A stretch of DNA of 44,289 bases from positions 1-44,289 of the forward strand of contig JAGWWZ010000014.1 in NCBI GenBank assembly GCA_018970165.1, given 5' to 3'. Below, piece after piece: positions 28,775 through 37,673 of this stretch. The translations under genes were made by a program, and so were the position numbers. The DNA comes from Planctomycetota bacterium (GTDB taxonomy: Bacteria; Planctomycetota; Planctomycetia; Pirellulales; Pirellulaceae). Below the pieces are notes generated by a model that ran no database searches, was not told where the DNA came from, and worked only from the letters and a program-made list of their open reading frames with translations. Each line of letters begins with the position of its first letter. Position 1 is the first letter of the stretch.

Positions 28775-31201
28775 ATGAACAATCCATCGCTTGCTCAGCG
28801 TTTGCTGGAATGGGTGAACGACCCAAGTTATCGTCCATCCAAGCCGCGAGCGATTCAACGGGAATTGAAGCTCTCGGACGATGAGTACCGGGAGCTTCGA
28901 AGAACCATCAAATCTCTCGTGAAGGCCGGCTTGTTGGAGTTCGGCTCCAATCATCTGGTTTACGCTCCCAAGGCCGCAACGAGCCCCGTCCAGCGAACGG
29001 GCCCAACCAAGGAGATCGCTCTCTCGGAAGCTTTGTCACCCGAGGCAGCGCGGTTGGAAACATCTTCGAGGGGAGATGATTCTTCAATTTCTTCGCAGCC
29101 CATTTCTTCGCCGCCCATTTCTAACGACTCGACTTCTTCCAAGTCGAAGCGGGAATCCAACCGGATTGTAGGTATCTTCCGCAGATCATTTAGTGAGGCA
29201 TATGGCTTTGTCGAAGTCCCACGCGGAACCGGCATTGCGATGCCTGATGTCTTCATTCCTCCATCGTGCACGAAGAATGCGATGGATGGGGATACCGTCG
29301 CGGTGCGAGTTCGAGATCGAGATCGACGGGGGAAAGTCGAAGGGGAGATTGTAGAAGTCGTTGCGCGAGCTCGCCGTGAATTTACCGGAACGTTTCTCAA
29401 TGAAAACGGCAAATCATTCGTCTGGATCGATGGCGCGAAACTCGATAGCCCCGTCGAGGTTGGCGACATTCGAGGTCTACCTCTGGAGACCAACGACAAA
29501 GTGATCGTGGAGATGGTCCGTTATCCCGATGACTTTCATCCCGGCGAAGCGGTGATCTTGAAGGTGCTGGGGAGTCTCAAGAATCCGGCCGTCGACACGT
29601 TGGCAGTGATTCATCAGTACGGTCTTCCCGAAGAGTTTCCAAACGAAGTCATCGAAGACGCCAGAGCCCAAGCGGATCGCTTCAACGAAGATGTCATCCC
29701 GCCGGAGCGAAGGGATCTGACGGCCGTCCCCACGTTGACGATCGACCCGGTGGATGCGCGCGACTTCGATGATGCGATATCGCTCAGCCGTAATGAAAAA
29801 GGAAATTGGGAACTGCTCGTCCATATCGCCGATGTGGCTTTTTTCGTTCCTGTTGGCACAAAGCTCGACGACGAAGCGCAGAAACGGGGAAACAGCGTCT
29901 ATCTCCCTGATCGCGTGATCCCGATGTTGCCGGAAACGATCAGCAACCATCTCGCCTCCCTGCAGCCCGATCGACGACGATTGGCAAAGACTGTCCATAT
30001 GGAGTACTCTCCCGATGGAGTCCTGCTGCACAACGAAGTCTATAACAGCGTGATTCGCAATGCTCATCGATTCAATTACGAACAGATCGACCAGTATTTG
30101 GAAAATCGCGAACCTTGGAAAGAGCGGCTAGCCCCAGCTATTTTTGATTTGGTCGCCAACATGCACGCGCTGGCGATGGTTCTGCGCAGCAACCGCAAGC
30201 GAGATGGAAGCATCGAGTTGACGATCCCAGAGGTCAAGATCGATCTCGACCGATTGGGTAAAGTCAAAGGCGCACACGTGGTAGCTTATACGGAAAGCCA
30301 CCAGATCATCGAGGAGTTCATGCTCGCGGCAAATCAAGCCGTCGCCAAGTGGCTCGATTCTCTTCAGTTGCCTTTCCTGCGACGTGCACATGCTCCACCA
30401 GATCGCTTGAAGATGCGCCGATTGACGGAATTCATGAAGGCACTCGGGCTTTATACAGAGGACATGCAGGACCGCTTCGAGATACAGCGAGTGGTCGATA
30501 GTGTAAAAGGACAAACAACCGAGTACGCAGTGAACTTTGCGATCTTGAAGAGCATGAGCAAAGCTGTGTATCAGTGCGAATTCGAGCGGCATTACGCGCT
30601 CAACATGTCCCACTATTGTCACTTCACCAGCCCCATTCGACGCTATCCGGACTTGGTGGTCCACCGCATCGTCGAGAAACTCATTCACGGCCAAAGTGCT
30701 AAAGAAAATCCAGAGGTGCTCGAGAGACTCGGTCAGCACTGTAGCAATACCGAACAGACGGCCGAGAACGCGGAACGGGAACTGGTCCGAGTCAAGCTGC
30801 TCCATTACTTCGACAGGCGGGTTGGGGAACTTCTCACGGGCATCGTCTCGGGGGTTCGCTCAGCAGGACTAACCGTCAGGGGAGTCGAGATTCCCGTCGA
30901 TGGCCTCATCCCCGTCGAGCAATTACCGAAGGATCGATACCACTTCGATCGTGAAACACATACGCTTGAGGGGTACCGATCGGGGAATCGTTTCCGTTTG
31001 GGAGATGAGTTAATTGTCCGGATCGAGAAGGTCGACTTAGCTCGGCGGCAATTGTTCTTCCGCTTGGAAAAGATAGTGCACCACTCCATTCCGAGCATGC
31101 GAAACACAAAGCACAGAAGCAAGTCGGACGATTCGAAATCAACCGCTTCGAAATCAGCATCTCGTTGGAAAAAATCCGCTCGCAGAAAACACCGCGATTA
31201 A
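28775..31201 (+). CDS. rnr: Ribonuclease R
   Basis: RNase R is a processive 3'-5' exoribonuclease that degrades structured RNA in the cytoplasm. The 808-residue product has an N-terminal helix-turn-helix-like domain (to about 65), a Ser-rich linker (85-130), and cold-shock-type RNA-binding domains (130-290). The RNB catalytic domain carries DARDFDDA near 324-333 (catalytic aspartates), the HIADVAFFV segment, and HYCHFTSPIRRYPDL near 610. A C-terminal S1 domain spans about 684-765, and the tail is lysine/serine-rich, common in RNase R. ATG at 28775 is preferred over a TTG one codon earlier. It lies four bases after the stop of the oxidoreductase gene, with only a weak GGCGG upstream, so coupling to that gene is likely. 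The assignment is secure. Confidence 0.95.
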   Translation: MNNPSLAQRLLEWVNDPSYRPSKPRAIQRELKLSDDEYRELRRTIKSLVKAGLLEFGSNHLVYAPKAATSPVQRTGPTKEIALSEALSPEAARLETSSRGDDSSISSQPISSPPISNDSTSSKSKRESNRIVGIFRRSFSEAYGFVEVPRGTGIAMPDVFIPPSCTKNAMDGDTVAVRVRDRDRRGKVEGEIVEVVARARREFTGTFLNENGKSFVWIDGAKLDSPVEVGDIRGLPLETNDKVIVEMVRYPDDFHPGEAVILKVLGSLKNPAVDTLAVIHQYGLPEEFPNEVIEDARAQADRFNEDVIPPERRDLTAVPTLTIDPVDARDFDDAISLSRNEKGNWELLVHIADVAFFVPVGTKLDDEAQKRGNSVYLPDRVIPMLPETISNHLASLQPDRRRLAKTVHMEYSPDGVLLHNEVYNSVIRNAHRFNYEQIDQYLENREPWKERLAPAIFDLVANMHALAMVLRSNRKRDGSIELTIPEVKIDLDRLGKVKGAHVVAYTESHQIIEEFMLAANQAVAKWLDSLQLPFLRRAHAPPDRLKMRRLTEFMKALGLYTEDMQDRFEIQRVVDSVKGQTTEYAVNFAILKSMSKAVYQCEFERHYALNMSHYCHFTSPIRRYPDLVVHRIVEKLIHGQSAKENPEVLERLGQHCSNTEQTAENAERELVRVKLLHYFDRRVGELLTGIVSGVRSAGLTVRGVEIPVDGLIPVEQLPKDRYHFDRETHTLEGYRSGNRFRLGDELIVRIEKVDLARRQLFFRLEKIVHHSIPSMRNTKHRSKSDDSKSTASKSASRWKKSARRKHRD
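29085..29129 (+). repeat. 15-bp repeats in the rnr linker
   Basis: Two near-identical units, CAATTTCTTCGCAGC and CCATTTCTTCGCCGC, are followed by a diverged third starting CCATTTCT. They encode the Ser/Pro-rich linker S-S-Q-P-I-S-S-P-P-I-S between the N-terminal domain and the cold-shock domains, a place where length change should be tolerated. Confidence 0.8.
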
Positions 31202-31366
31202 CGCCTAGACGCGTCGAGCAGAGCATCCGTTTGCGTGCCGAGCGGTTCACATACCAATCTCGGAGCGTCATTTTACCTCTCCAACCGAAAAATGACAGCA
31301 ATTCGGTCGGTCATCCGACAAACTACATATCACGGGTACCCTCATCCGGGATCATAGGCAATGCTA

Positions 31367-31396
31367 TTGAAAGAGAACGGCAAGATGCCATATAAC
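31367..31396 (+). promoter_or_regulatory. Candidate promoter of the methyltransferase-glycosyltransferase cassette
   Basis: TTGAAA (31367-31372) and TATAAC (31391-31396) are separated by 18 bases in the 272-base gap after rnr. A short hairpin, GGAGAG-ATCATC-CTCTCC at 31425-31442, lies in the predicted leader. The gap holds no coding sequence I can support. Confidence 0.45.
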
Positions 31397-31473
31397 GCGG
31401 AGCCTAGGATAGCTGGCGAATCTAGGAGAGATCATCCTCTCCGCAGTGATTGACGAAGCAGGGAGGGCTTTGT

Positions 31474-32262
31474 GTGAGCATTCGAAAATTCGTAGACAAG
31501 TGGCACCGGTCCATCGCCAAGAGGGTACCAGGAATCCATCCGCCGGTTGCGACTGGTAATCGGCGCATCGAGAAGCCGCACAAGGTTCGTTTCTCATTGC
31601 CTACTCTGAGTCTTTCCGAAATCTTTTCGGGATGCGACAACGAGGAAGTTGCTTTTTTGCCTCGACTGATTCGTACGCACAAGTGGGCCATGCCCGAGCA
31701 TGAACTCATTACTCTGGGAGCTATCACGAAGGTATTACAACCCAGGCTCGTCGTAGAATTCGGGACATTTCTGGGTGGGTCCACCCTTGTCTTTGCATCG
31801 AATATGCCTGAGCGAAGCAAGATAATCACCTTTGACATCGATCCTTCCGCTCGAAAGACTCATATTCATGGAATGGGGGTTGGAGTCCCTGATTTCGATT
31901 TGGGATGCCTGTTTCGCGGTACGCGTTACGAACGCATGATCGAGCAACGTTATTCCAACGAATTGAATTTCTACGACAAGAATGTAGAAGGGCAAGCTGA
32001 CTTAGTGTTTGTGGATGCGGACCACACCTACGATTTCGTCAAGAAGGATACACAGCTTGCAGTCCGGTTTCTGAAGCCTGGTGGAAGCATTCTTTGGCAC
32101 GATTACACATGGGAACTAAGCAGTTCGGAATGCGTCGGTGTCACCCAGGCAGTCAACGAATTCCATAAGGAGGTTGGGGGTTGTTATCAAATCGCGGGTA
32201 CCCGATTCGCGATCTACACTCCATCCTTGGTTGCGAATCGGTCGCGAACAACAGCGGCCTAG
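31474..32262 (+). CDS. Class I SAM-dependent methyltransferase (Methyltransf_24-like)
   Basis: The 262-residue product has a Rossmann-type SAM-binding motif VVEFGTFLGGSTLVF, then IITFDIDPSA (acidic residue for the ribose) and DLVFVDADHTYDFV, followed by LKPGGSILWHDY. This pattern is typical of methyltransferases found beside glycosyltransferases in surface-polysaccharide loci. The GTG at 31474 was preferred because GGGAGGG lies 7-8 bases upstream. A TTG eight codons earlier would place that Shine-Dalgarno sequence inside the gene. The glycosyltransferase follows after 39 bases in the same direction. The acceptor is unknown; a sugar or a small surface metabolite is inferred from the neighbour. 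Confidence 0.8.
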   Translation: MSIRKFVDKWHRSIAKRVPGIHPPVATGNRRIEKPHKVRFSLPTLSLSEIFSGCDNEEVAFLPRLIRTHKWAMPEHELITLGAITKVLQPRLVVEFGTFLGGSTLVFASNMPERSKIITFDIDPSARKTHIHGMGVGVPDFDLGCLFRGTRYERMIEQRYSNELNFYDKNVEGQADLVFVDADHTYDFVKKDTQLAVRFLKPGGSILWHDYTWELSSSECVGVTQAVNEFHKEVGGCYQIAGTRFAIYTPSLVANRSRTTAA

Positions 32263-32301
32263 CACTGTTTCCTCATGATCCCACTGAGAAAGAGATTTGG
32301 A

Positions 32302-33468
32302 ATGAGACGTCGTGCATTCGTAACGGTCGCAACACGCAACTATTCTCACTTTGCTTTTGCGCTTGCGGAGTCGGCTCAGCGTCATCACCCGGAGGCGGAT
32401 TTTTTCATTTGCTTTGCTGACCCTCCTGACTTGTCTACCGTACCGACCTGTCTCAACATCAAATCCTTTCTCGCGTCGGAGTTGGCGATCAAGGAATGGC
32501 GACGATTTGTGTTTCAGTACACTCCATTCGAGCTGTCATGCGCCTTGAAACCTTTCGCGATGAAGTATCTCTGCGACTTCGGTTATGAGGAGATTCTTTA
32601 TCTCGATGCGGACGTCCGGGTTCTGTCTTCCCTTTCGGAAGTATTCTTGGCATTGACCACCGACTCGATCTTGCTGACACCGCATTTGATCAAGCCCTAT
32701 CCAGACGATGGTGGTCGACCTGGCGAAGATGCGTTTCTGATGTCTGGGATATTCAACGCAGGATTTCTGGCTATTCGTAAGGATGATGTGTCTGGCGAGT
32801 TTCTAGCGTGGTGGATGCGACGACTGCAATCGGAGTGCTTCATTGATTTCTCCAATGGCATTAACGCTGATCAGAAATGGTTGAGTTTGGTGCCAGGTCT
32901 TTTTGATCGGGTTCGGGTTCTTCGTGACCCGACAATCAATACAGGGCATTGGACATTGCCACAGTATTCTCTGTCTTTCGATGCTTGCGGACGGGCTTGC
33001 ATTGATCAGCGTCCAATTGCACTATTCCATTTCAGCGGACTTAGCCCTAACTCCCCGTTGCAGTTTGATCACGACCAAACCAGAACCTCGCTGAAGAAGG
33101 AACCAGTTTTACGAGCTTTGGTTTCCGAGTATCATGCGGCTATTCAACGCTACAACAGTATTAATTTCCAGAGTTTGGGGTGCGAATATGACTGTTTAAG
33201 TGATGGCACCATGATTCGGCCTGAATGGCGAGAAGCGATTCGTCGTCAGCACCCTCTCTTCGCGAATCTAGATGACCCTTTCGATGTTGGTTCCGTTCAA
33301 GGGCTAGTCAAGAAATACACTTCCATCGAAGCGGACGCGAGAAAATGGCGAAAGGATTGGCGGCTTAAGGGCGCGTCCAATTCGCGAGAAGTGAAAAAGC
33401 TGAAGCAAATCGAGAGAAGAATCAAATCGGTGCTCTATGCGTTAGGATTACGGAAAAAAGCTGCATGA
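32302..33468 (+). CDS. Glycosyltransferase, nucleotide-sugar (GT-A-like) type
   Basis: The 388-residue product begins MRRRAFVTVATRNY, like GT-A transferases that start directly with the nucleotide-binding strand. A DAD metal-binding motif occurs in EEILYLDADVRVL at about 102-104. The later NAGFLAIRKDD and NADQKWLSLVPGLF segments match GT8-like enzymes that use UDP-sugars with a divalent metal. The C-terminus is a lysine/arginine-rich helix that could associate with the membrane. An AAAGAGA sequence precedes the chosen ATG. An in-frame ATG nine codons upstream lacks a ribosome-binding site. The stop is one base from the stop of the convergent ceramidase-like gene. Donor and acceptor are unknown. 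Confidence 0.8.
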   Translation: MRRRAFVTVATRNYSHFAFALAESAQRHHPEADFFICFADPPDLSTVPTCLNIKSFLASELAIKEWRRFVFQYTPFELSCALKPFAMKYLCDFGYEEILYLDADVRVLSSLSEVFLALTTDSILLTPHLIKPYPDDGGRPGEDAFLMSGIFNAGFLAIRKDDVSGEFLAWWMRRLQSECFIDFSNGINADQKWLSLVPGLFDRVRVLRDPTINTGHWTLPQYSLSFDACGRACIDQRPIALFHFSGLSPNSPLQFDHDQTRTSLKKEPVLRALVSEYHAAIQRYNSINFQSLGCEYDCLSDGTMIRPEWREAIRRQHPLFANLDDPFDVGSVQGLVKKYTSIEADARKWRKDWRLKGASNSREVKKLKQIERRIKSVLYALGLRKKAA

Positions 33469-33469
33469 G

Positions 33470-34900
33470 TCACTCTCTGGCATAGAGCGCACGCAATTGC
33501 TTGATCGCCGAGTCGACCAGCATCTCGCCACTTCCCTCGGCACAACGGGCTGAGATGACTTCGTAGTTCCCCTGCGCATACGCTTGCCGCGCCGGAACGT
33601 AGCCGATCGAACCATTGGCCAGTTCATGGATCGAAGTTACGGCAAAGGGTGACCCATCTTTGATGGCCAGGCCGAGTTGGACGAAAATCTCGCCCGGCAA
33701 GGATACCCACGCCACCTCGCGCCCGAGTGTGATCACTTGAACCTCTGCATTGATATAACCATCGGTCCTCGCCTCGACATCGGCAATCCGATAGGCCTCC
33801 ACCATTTCCATGAAAGGTGGGAGCGTATTGTCGTTCATCCTCGCCAACACCCCCTTCGCCCATTGCGATCGCTCGGGAGTATGACGATAAACAGGAACAC
33901 GAACGATCTCATGCGATGCTGCGAGACGGTGGCTGTCAAGCGGCCGCAGTTGATTCCACGATCGAAGGATCGCACCAGCCAAACGTGTACCTATCCTTGC
34001 GGCCTCTTGATGCCCGCCCTGACGGTTGCCCGAACGTACATCGATGTGATTGATATCGCCGCAGGCCCCAGTGGCATACTGCAAATGTGCTTCGGGACCA
34101 AACACTTTGCAGAGGCATTCCTGGATAGTGTAGGGCATGTCGGCACTCCACTCGGTTCCTCCAACGGTGTCGAGATGGATGGCGAAGCTGCTCAGTAGGC
34201 CGGCGAGCTTCCCTGGCTCATCGTAGAACGCCACGAACGGAAGAGAATCATCTATAGGACCTGCTTCACGTACGATGTTCGGATTAAGCTTCCCAGGGTT
34301 CCAGCCTACGGACCCGTCTTTCATGAAAAAACGACGGTTGAAGGCGAGTTGCTGCTCTTCACTGATCGCATAGGAAACCGTTCGGGCTTTCAGATTGGCC
34401 GCTGCATTGAAAACGCTTTTCGCGATCCGCTCCGGCAGGCCGATCATGTATTGTTTGGCTTCGTCGGTCTGATTGCCGAACCGCCCTACAAGGATTTCAT
34501 CGGGTTCGTACAGCATCGGACCAGTATGGGAATGGGTCGCGCTAATCATGATGTGAGAGGGAGGTATTTGAAGTTTCTCTTCGATCAGCTTACGCGTTTC
34601 CCGAACCATCCACGGGTTGGTGGAGATCAGGTCAAGCGCAATGATCACTGCCCGTTGGTTGCCATCATCGAGTAAAGTCGCCTTAGCCCAAAGAGGGTCG
34701 TGCATCGCGGTTGAATACCGTACCCCGTAGTAACCCGCCATCGGTGTGGGACGTTCGGGGGTAATATCCGAGATTCCAAAGCCAACTTTTAGTGATGCAT
34801 TCGGTCCAGCTGGCGATTGACATCGCGCCGGATTGGGAGCAATCGTAATTGCAAACGTGATACCCAGAACGAAAAGTATCTGTTTGGTACGTGATGTCAT
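33470..34900 (-). CDS. Secreted neutral/alkaline ceramidase-like protein
   Basis: The 476-residue product has a Sec-type signal peptide (hydrophobic to about residue 25, C-R-C-Q-S region). The N-terminal domain is that of neutral/alkaline non-lysosomal ceramidases: GFGISDITPERP at 40-51, SATHSHTGP at 120-128 and FAIHLDT at 239-245, which correspond to zinc-ligand regions. The nucleophile motif of characterised ceramidases is GDVSPN with a catalytic serine. Here the corresponding stretch is GDINHI at 281-286, so the serine is replaced by asparagine. The immunoglobulin-like C-terminal domain of true ceramidases is also absent or very short. It is therefore probably a hydrolase of another amide or ester, or a non-catalytic relative. 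It converges on the glycosyltransferase gene. ATG at 34900 has only a weak ribosome-binding site. Confidence 0.8.
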   Translation of the reverse strand: MTSRTKQILFVLGITFAITIAPNPARCQSPAGPNASLKVGFGISDITPERPTPMAGYYGVRYSTAMHDPLWAKATLLDDGNQRAVIIALDLISTNPWMVRETRKLIEEKLQIPPSHIMISATHSHTGPMLYEPDEILVGRFGNQTDEAKQYMIGLPERIAKSVFNAAANLKARTVSYAISEEQQLAFNRRFFMKDGSVGWNPGKLNPNIVREAGPIDDSLPFVAFYDEPGKLAGLLSSFAIHLDTVGGTEWSADMPYTIQECLCKVFGPEAHLQYATGACGDINHIDVRSGNRQGGHQEAARIGTRLAGAILRSWNQLRPLDSHRLAASHEIVRVPVYRHTPERSQWAKGVLARMNDNTLPPFMEMVEAYRIADVEARTDGYINAEVQVITLGREVAWVSLPGEIFVQLGLAIKDGSPFAVTSIHELANGSIGYVPARQAYAQGNYEVISARCAEGSGEMLVDSAIKQLRALYARE

Positions 34901-35294
34901 CGTGGAACTCGCACTCGCAGCTCAGGATTAGAAACCTTGGTGATGCACCCGGAACGTTCTTGCATCTAAATAGTGTAGCGAGCGAGCGGACGTTCCGCGA
35001 AGCGAGATTCCATTGTTAGCCGAGATGTGCGAGCATCCGGGTTGAAGTGGAGACACGGTGCCATGTTTGCCTCGCATCAGACCGGACGACTTACGCCGAA
35101 CCGCTATTTTTTGAACGATCCGACCGTGGCTCGGTAAGCCGCGGCGACCATTATGGCCCTTCAGGCTTTAGCAGCCAAGAGCGCGGCAGCAAGGCCCAGC
35201 GGGCCGATAGTTTGGATGCCGGGATGACGAAGTCCCCAGTTGATGAGTCCTCGCGCCAAAGCGCCCCGGCAATTTCCACTGGGTTACCGTCGGA
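34901..35294. other. 394-base intergenic region with short hairpins
   Basis: The region separates two minus-strand genes. It holds GCGGA-CGT-TCCGC at 34986-34998 and GGCCC-AGC-GGGCC at 35193-35205. The second could help end the DUF1559 transcript but has no T-tract. A plus-strand frame of 92 codons (35047-35325) and a minus-strand frame that overlaps the DUF1559 gene show no recognisable domain and were not called as genes. The GGCCCAGCGGGCC type of palindrome might belong to a dispersed repeat, but only one copy is in this window. Confidence 0.5.
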
Positions 35295-36374
35295 CTACTC
35301 CTCGATGCCACCAGCGCGAGTGTAGAGCCGCACAAGTTCTTTGTACTCAAGCGCCTCAGATAAAAATACAACCGAACCGTCCGCCATGGCGACATTCGCA
35401 CCACCGGCATGCAACGAGTAAATGCCCCGGTCATTCGAGTAGTTGATCGTGTTCTCAAATCGGTGAAAGCTACGTGAAATACTAGTAGCAGTCTGCCATG
35501 ACTCAAAAAAATAATACCTTCCGCCATACGTGCGAGGATCAATCCAGCGAGGCTTTGCTCCCTCTTCGACTAGCAAGATCGTATTTGAGAGTCCATCGGT
35601 TACGCTGGCAAAACGACCGGGTTGAAATCCGCGAACGGCTATTCCGATCGGTTGTTCTGAGAATAATGACCAATTATGTAGTATGTTGATGTCTGCCTCC
35701 CCCCAAACTCCCCACCGAATATGTTTGATACCTGCTCTACGTTTTTCCATGTCGGGGGGATCACCCTCAATAAACCCTTTGAACGGATCATCAGCTACGA
35801 AAATGCCCAACCTCGCCTCATACTCCGAGATCGCGATGGGGTTCATATCTAGCCGATCACCCGGATATGTCGGTCCTCCGTCTCTCAGGAGTAGATCATC
35901 CCACGTCGGCCGGGGATTCGTGGGGCAAAGAAAGGTTGGTACAACGGTTGAAACGAGAGGTTCATTGACCGGCTCCCAAGGCAGAGCCGACCAATCAAAT
36001 TTTTCATGGAGTGCTCTCTGTTCCAAGAACGGGAGCAATTTCATTCTCCAAGAATACCCGCCGATGTCATAATCTCCGTCGATATATCCTTGACCCACCG
36101 ATGCGTTGTTTTTCGTAGGTCGGTCATAGAAGGCTGGTAGCGAACGATGGGCAGCTTCGAAGTTTTGACAGGCAAGTGCCATCTGCTTCAAATTGTTCTG
36201 ACACTGAGTCCTTCGTGCCGCATCCCGAACCGACTGAATCGCCGGGAGCAGAATTGACGCGAGGACACCGATAATCATCAAGGTTACTATCAGTTCGATC
36301 ATCGTAAAACCGTAACGAATCATTCTTTGACTCTCCAAGCTACGGCAATGAGTACGATCAAGACAAATCATCAT
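35295..36374 (-). CDS. DUF1559-family prepilin-like protein
   Basis: The 359-residue product carries a type IV prepilin/pseudopilin N-terminus, RYGFTMIELIVTLMIIGVLAS, with the conserved glutamate five residues after the cleavage glycine. This implies processing by a prepilin peptidase and export to the envelope. The rest is the DUF1559 domain: RRTQCQNNLKQMALACQNFE after the helix, then the C-terminal H-X9-DG motif LHAGGANVAMADGSVVF. Such proteins are numerous in planctomycetes; their role is not settled. Two starts each have a ribosome-binding site. ATG at 36374 has GGAGG six bases away and gives a long leader. ATG at 36323 (MIRYGFTM) has GGAGAG and gives a five-residue leader. I list the longer form because its ribosome-binding site is stronger. 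Confidence 0.85.
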   Translation of the reverse strand: MMICLDRTHCRSLESQRMIRYGFTMIELIVTLMIIGVLASILLPAIQSVRDAARRTQCQNNLKQMALACQNFEAAHRSLPAFYDRPTKNNASVGQGYIDGDYDIGGYSWRMKLLPFLEQRALHEKFDWSALPWEPVNEPLVSTVVPTFLCPTNPRPTWDDLLLRDGGPTYPGDRLDMNPIAISEYEARLGIFVADDPFKGFIEGDPPDMEKRRAGIKHIRWGVWGEADINILHNWSLFSEQPIGIAVRGFQPGRFASVTDGLSNTILLVEEGAKPRWIDPRTYGGRYYFFESWQTATSISRSFHRFENTINYSNDRGIYSLHAGGANVAMADGSVVFLSEALEYKELVRLYTRAGGIEE

Positions 36375-36488
36375 TAGAATCCTCCAAAAAGAGACGAAGC
36401 TACTTCACACACAGGACCCGACGGTGCGTGACAGACCGACCTAGTTCATCGCTGACTCGTTCTTTACAGCCGAAGCGATCGTTACGAG

Positions 36489-37673
36489 TTAAGGACTACC
36501 GAGTAGCACCTTGCAGTATTCGTGCACCGGATAAGAGCCTTTCCAAAGAGACTCCTCGTCCGCTGTGCGAATAACCGCTTCGCCCTCGCCAATCTTCTCG
36601 TACTCGATCAATGAGGTTGCCGACTCTGCGAAGTTCGCTGCGATGGCTTTTTCTGCGTTTTGAATCACTCGCGTTATCTCTAACTCTGCTATGGTTTTGG
36701 GAAGCGATTGTTGCTGGAAATGGTTGAGCAACGCGACTCGTGCGCTTAATAAAGCGAGTTTTATGGCAGGTGTGCGATAAACACTTTGCGGATTCCAACG
36801 ATTCGCGGCCTCCCGATTTTTCCTCGTCGACTCCTGATAAGCTTCGATTGCGAGGACGATACTGGGAGGTGTCCACCAGCCAGACGACAGACGGTCCAAA
36901 CCGGAGAAGGCTTGTAGTCGCGTCCATCGGTCCTGTTGCTCTCGATCCCAGGAAGCGGATGGGCGCTGCTTGCACAAGCGATCGACCCAGACCTCGACTT
37001 CCTGAGGGCTGAGGAGGCTCACGTCTAGGGCCCGATGCAGCAAGCAAACCAGCGGCTCGACGGAGAAGAGGTCTCCCCAATAGGTTTGGTCGATTTGATA
37101 GAAGGTCGCGAGGGCCTGATCGAATCGTTCCCGGTCCCCCGTGTGCAAACAACTTGCCGCATCGAGAAAGACGAGCTTCCTCAAACGATCAAGCGATCCC
37201 GCCCCCAAGGGTGCAAGGATAGTGGTTGGTTCATCCAGTGGCGGGCATCGCTGATAAATCGTATCGAGAAACGGGCGATTGCTCTCCGCGAATTGCGATA
37301 AGGGAATCGGATGCTCAACCCACGGAGCGGGAACGTCATTATTCTTGGATTCCAAGAGAATCGAAATTTGGGATTCGAAGTAAGGATGCTGGATCTGAGC
37401 GACGAGGTCCTGCCACTGGGCGAGCTTTTCCCGATCCGACTCGCTCGGTGCAACCGACTTGACAGGTTGAAGCCCCGCATGCTTCAAGGCCTCCTTTTGG
37501 GACGCTTGCAGTGGATTAGCCTCGGCTCGCATGGAGAGCACGACATTCCCTGCTCTCCATTCGGAGTCGATCATCTTTGCTCCGAGCATACTGACGGATC
37601 CAACGACCAACAGAGTTGCCGTTACAGCGAACACCATCCACGCTGGCCATCGGGGTTTGTTGTATCTATTCAC
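36489..37673 (-). CDS. Membrane-anchored protein of unknown function in the ABC operon
   Basis: I do not recognise this 394-residue protein. It has one N-terminal transmembrane helix at about residues 12-33 with a positively charged start (NRYNKPRWP), so the rest is probably periplasmic. The body is mostly helical and contains many Trp and Gln residues. No catalytic motif is evident. Its GTG start overlaps the end of the permease gene by 8 bases and is preceded by AAGGGG, which strongly implies co-translation and a role linked to the transporter. A substrate-handling or accessory role is inferred from position only. Confidence 0.75.
   Translation of the reverse strand: MNRYNKPRWPAWMVFAVTATLLVVGSVSMLGAKMIDSEWRAGNVVLSMRAEANPLQASQKEALKHAGLQPVKSVAPSESDREKLAQWQDLVAQIQHPYFESQISILLESKNNDVPAPWVEHPIPLSQFAESNRPFLDTIYQRCPPLDEPTTILAPLGAGSLDRLRKLVFLDAASCLHTGDRERFDQALATFYQIDQTYWGDLFSVEPLVCLLHRALDVSLLSPQEVEVWVDRLCKQRPSASWDREQQDRWTRLQAFSGLDRLSSGWWTPPSIVLAIEAYQESTRKNREAANRWNPQSVYRTPAIKLALLSARVALLNHFQQQSLPKTIAELEITRVIQNAEKAIAANFAESATSLIEYEKIGEGEAVIRTADEESLWKGSYPVHEYCKVLLGSP

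Noticed and set aside
35047-35325. A small gene of 92 codons
   Set aside because: There is no ribosome-binding site or recognisable family, and its end overlaps the DUF1559 gene on the other strand.
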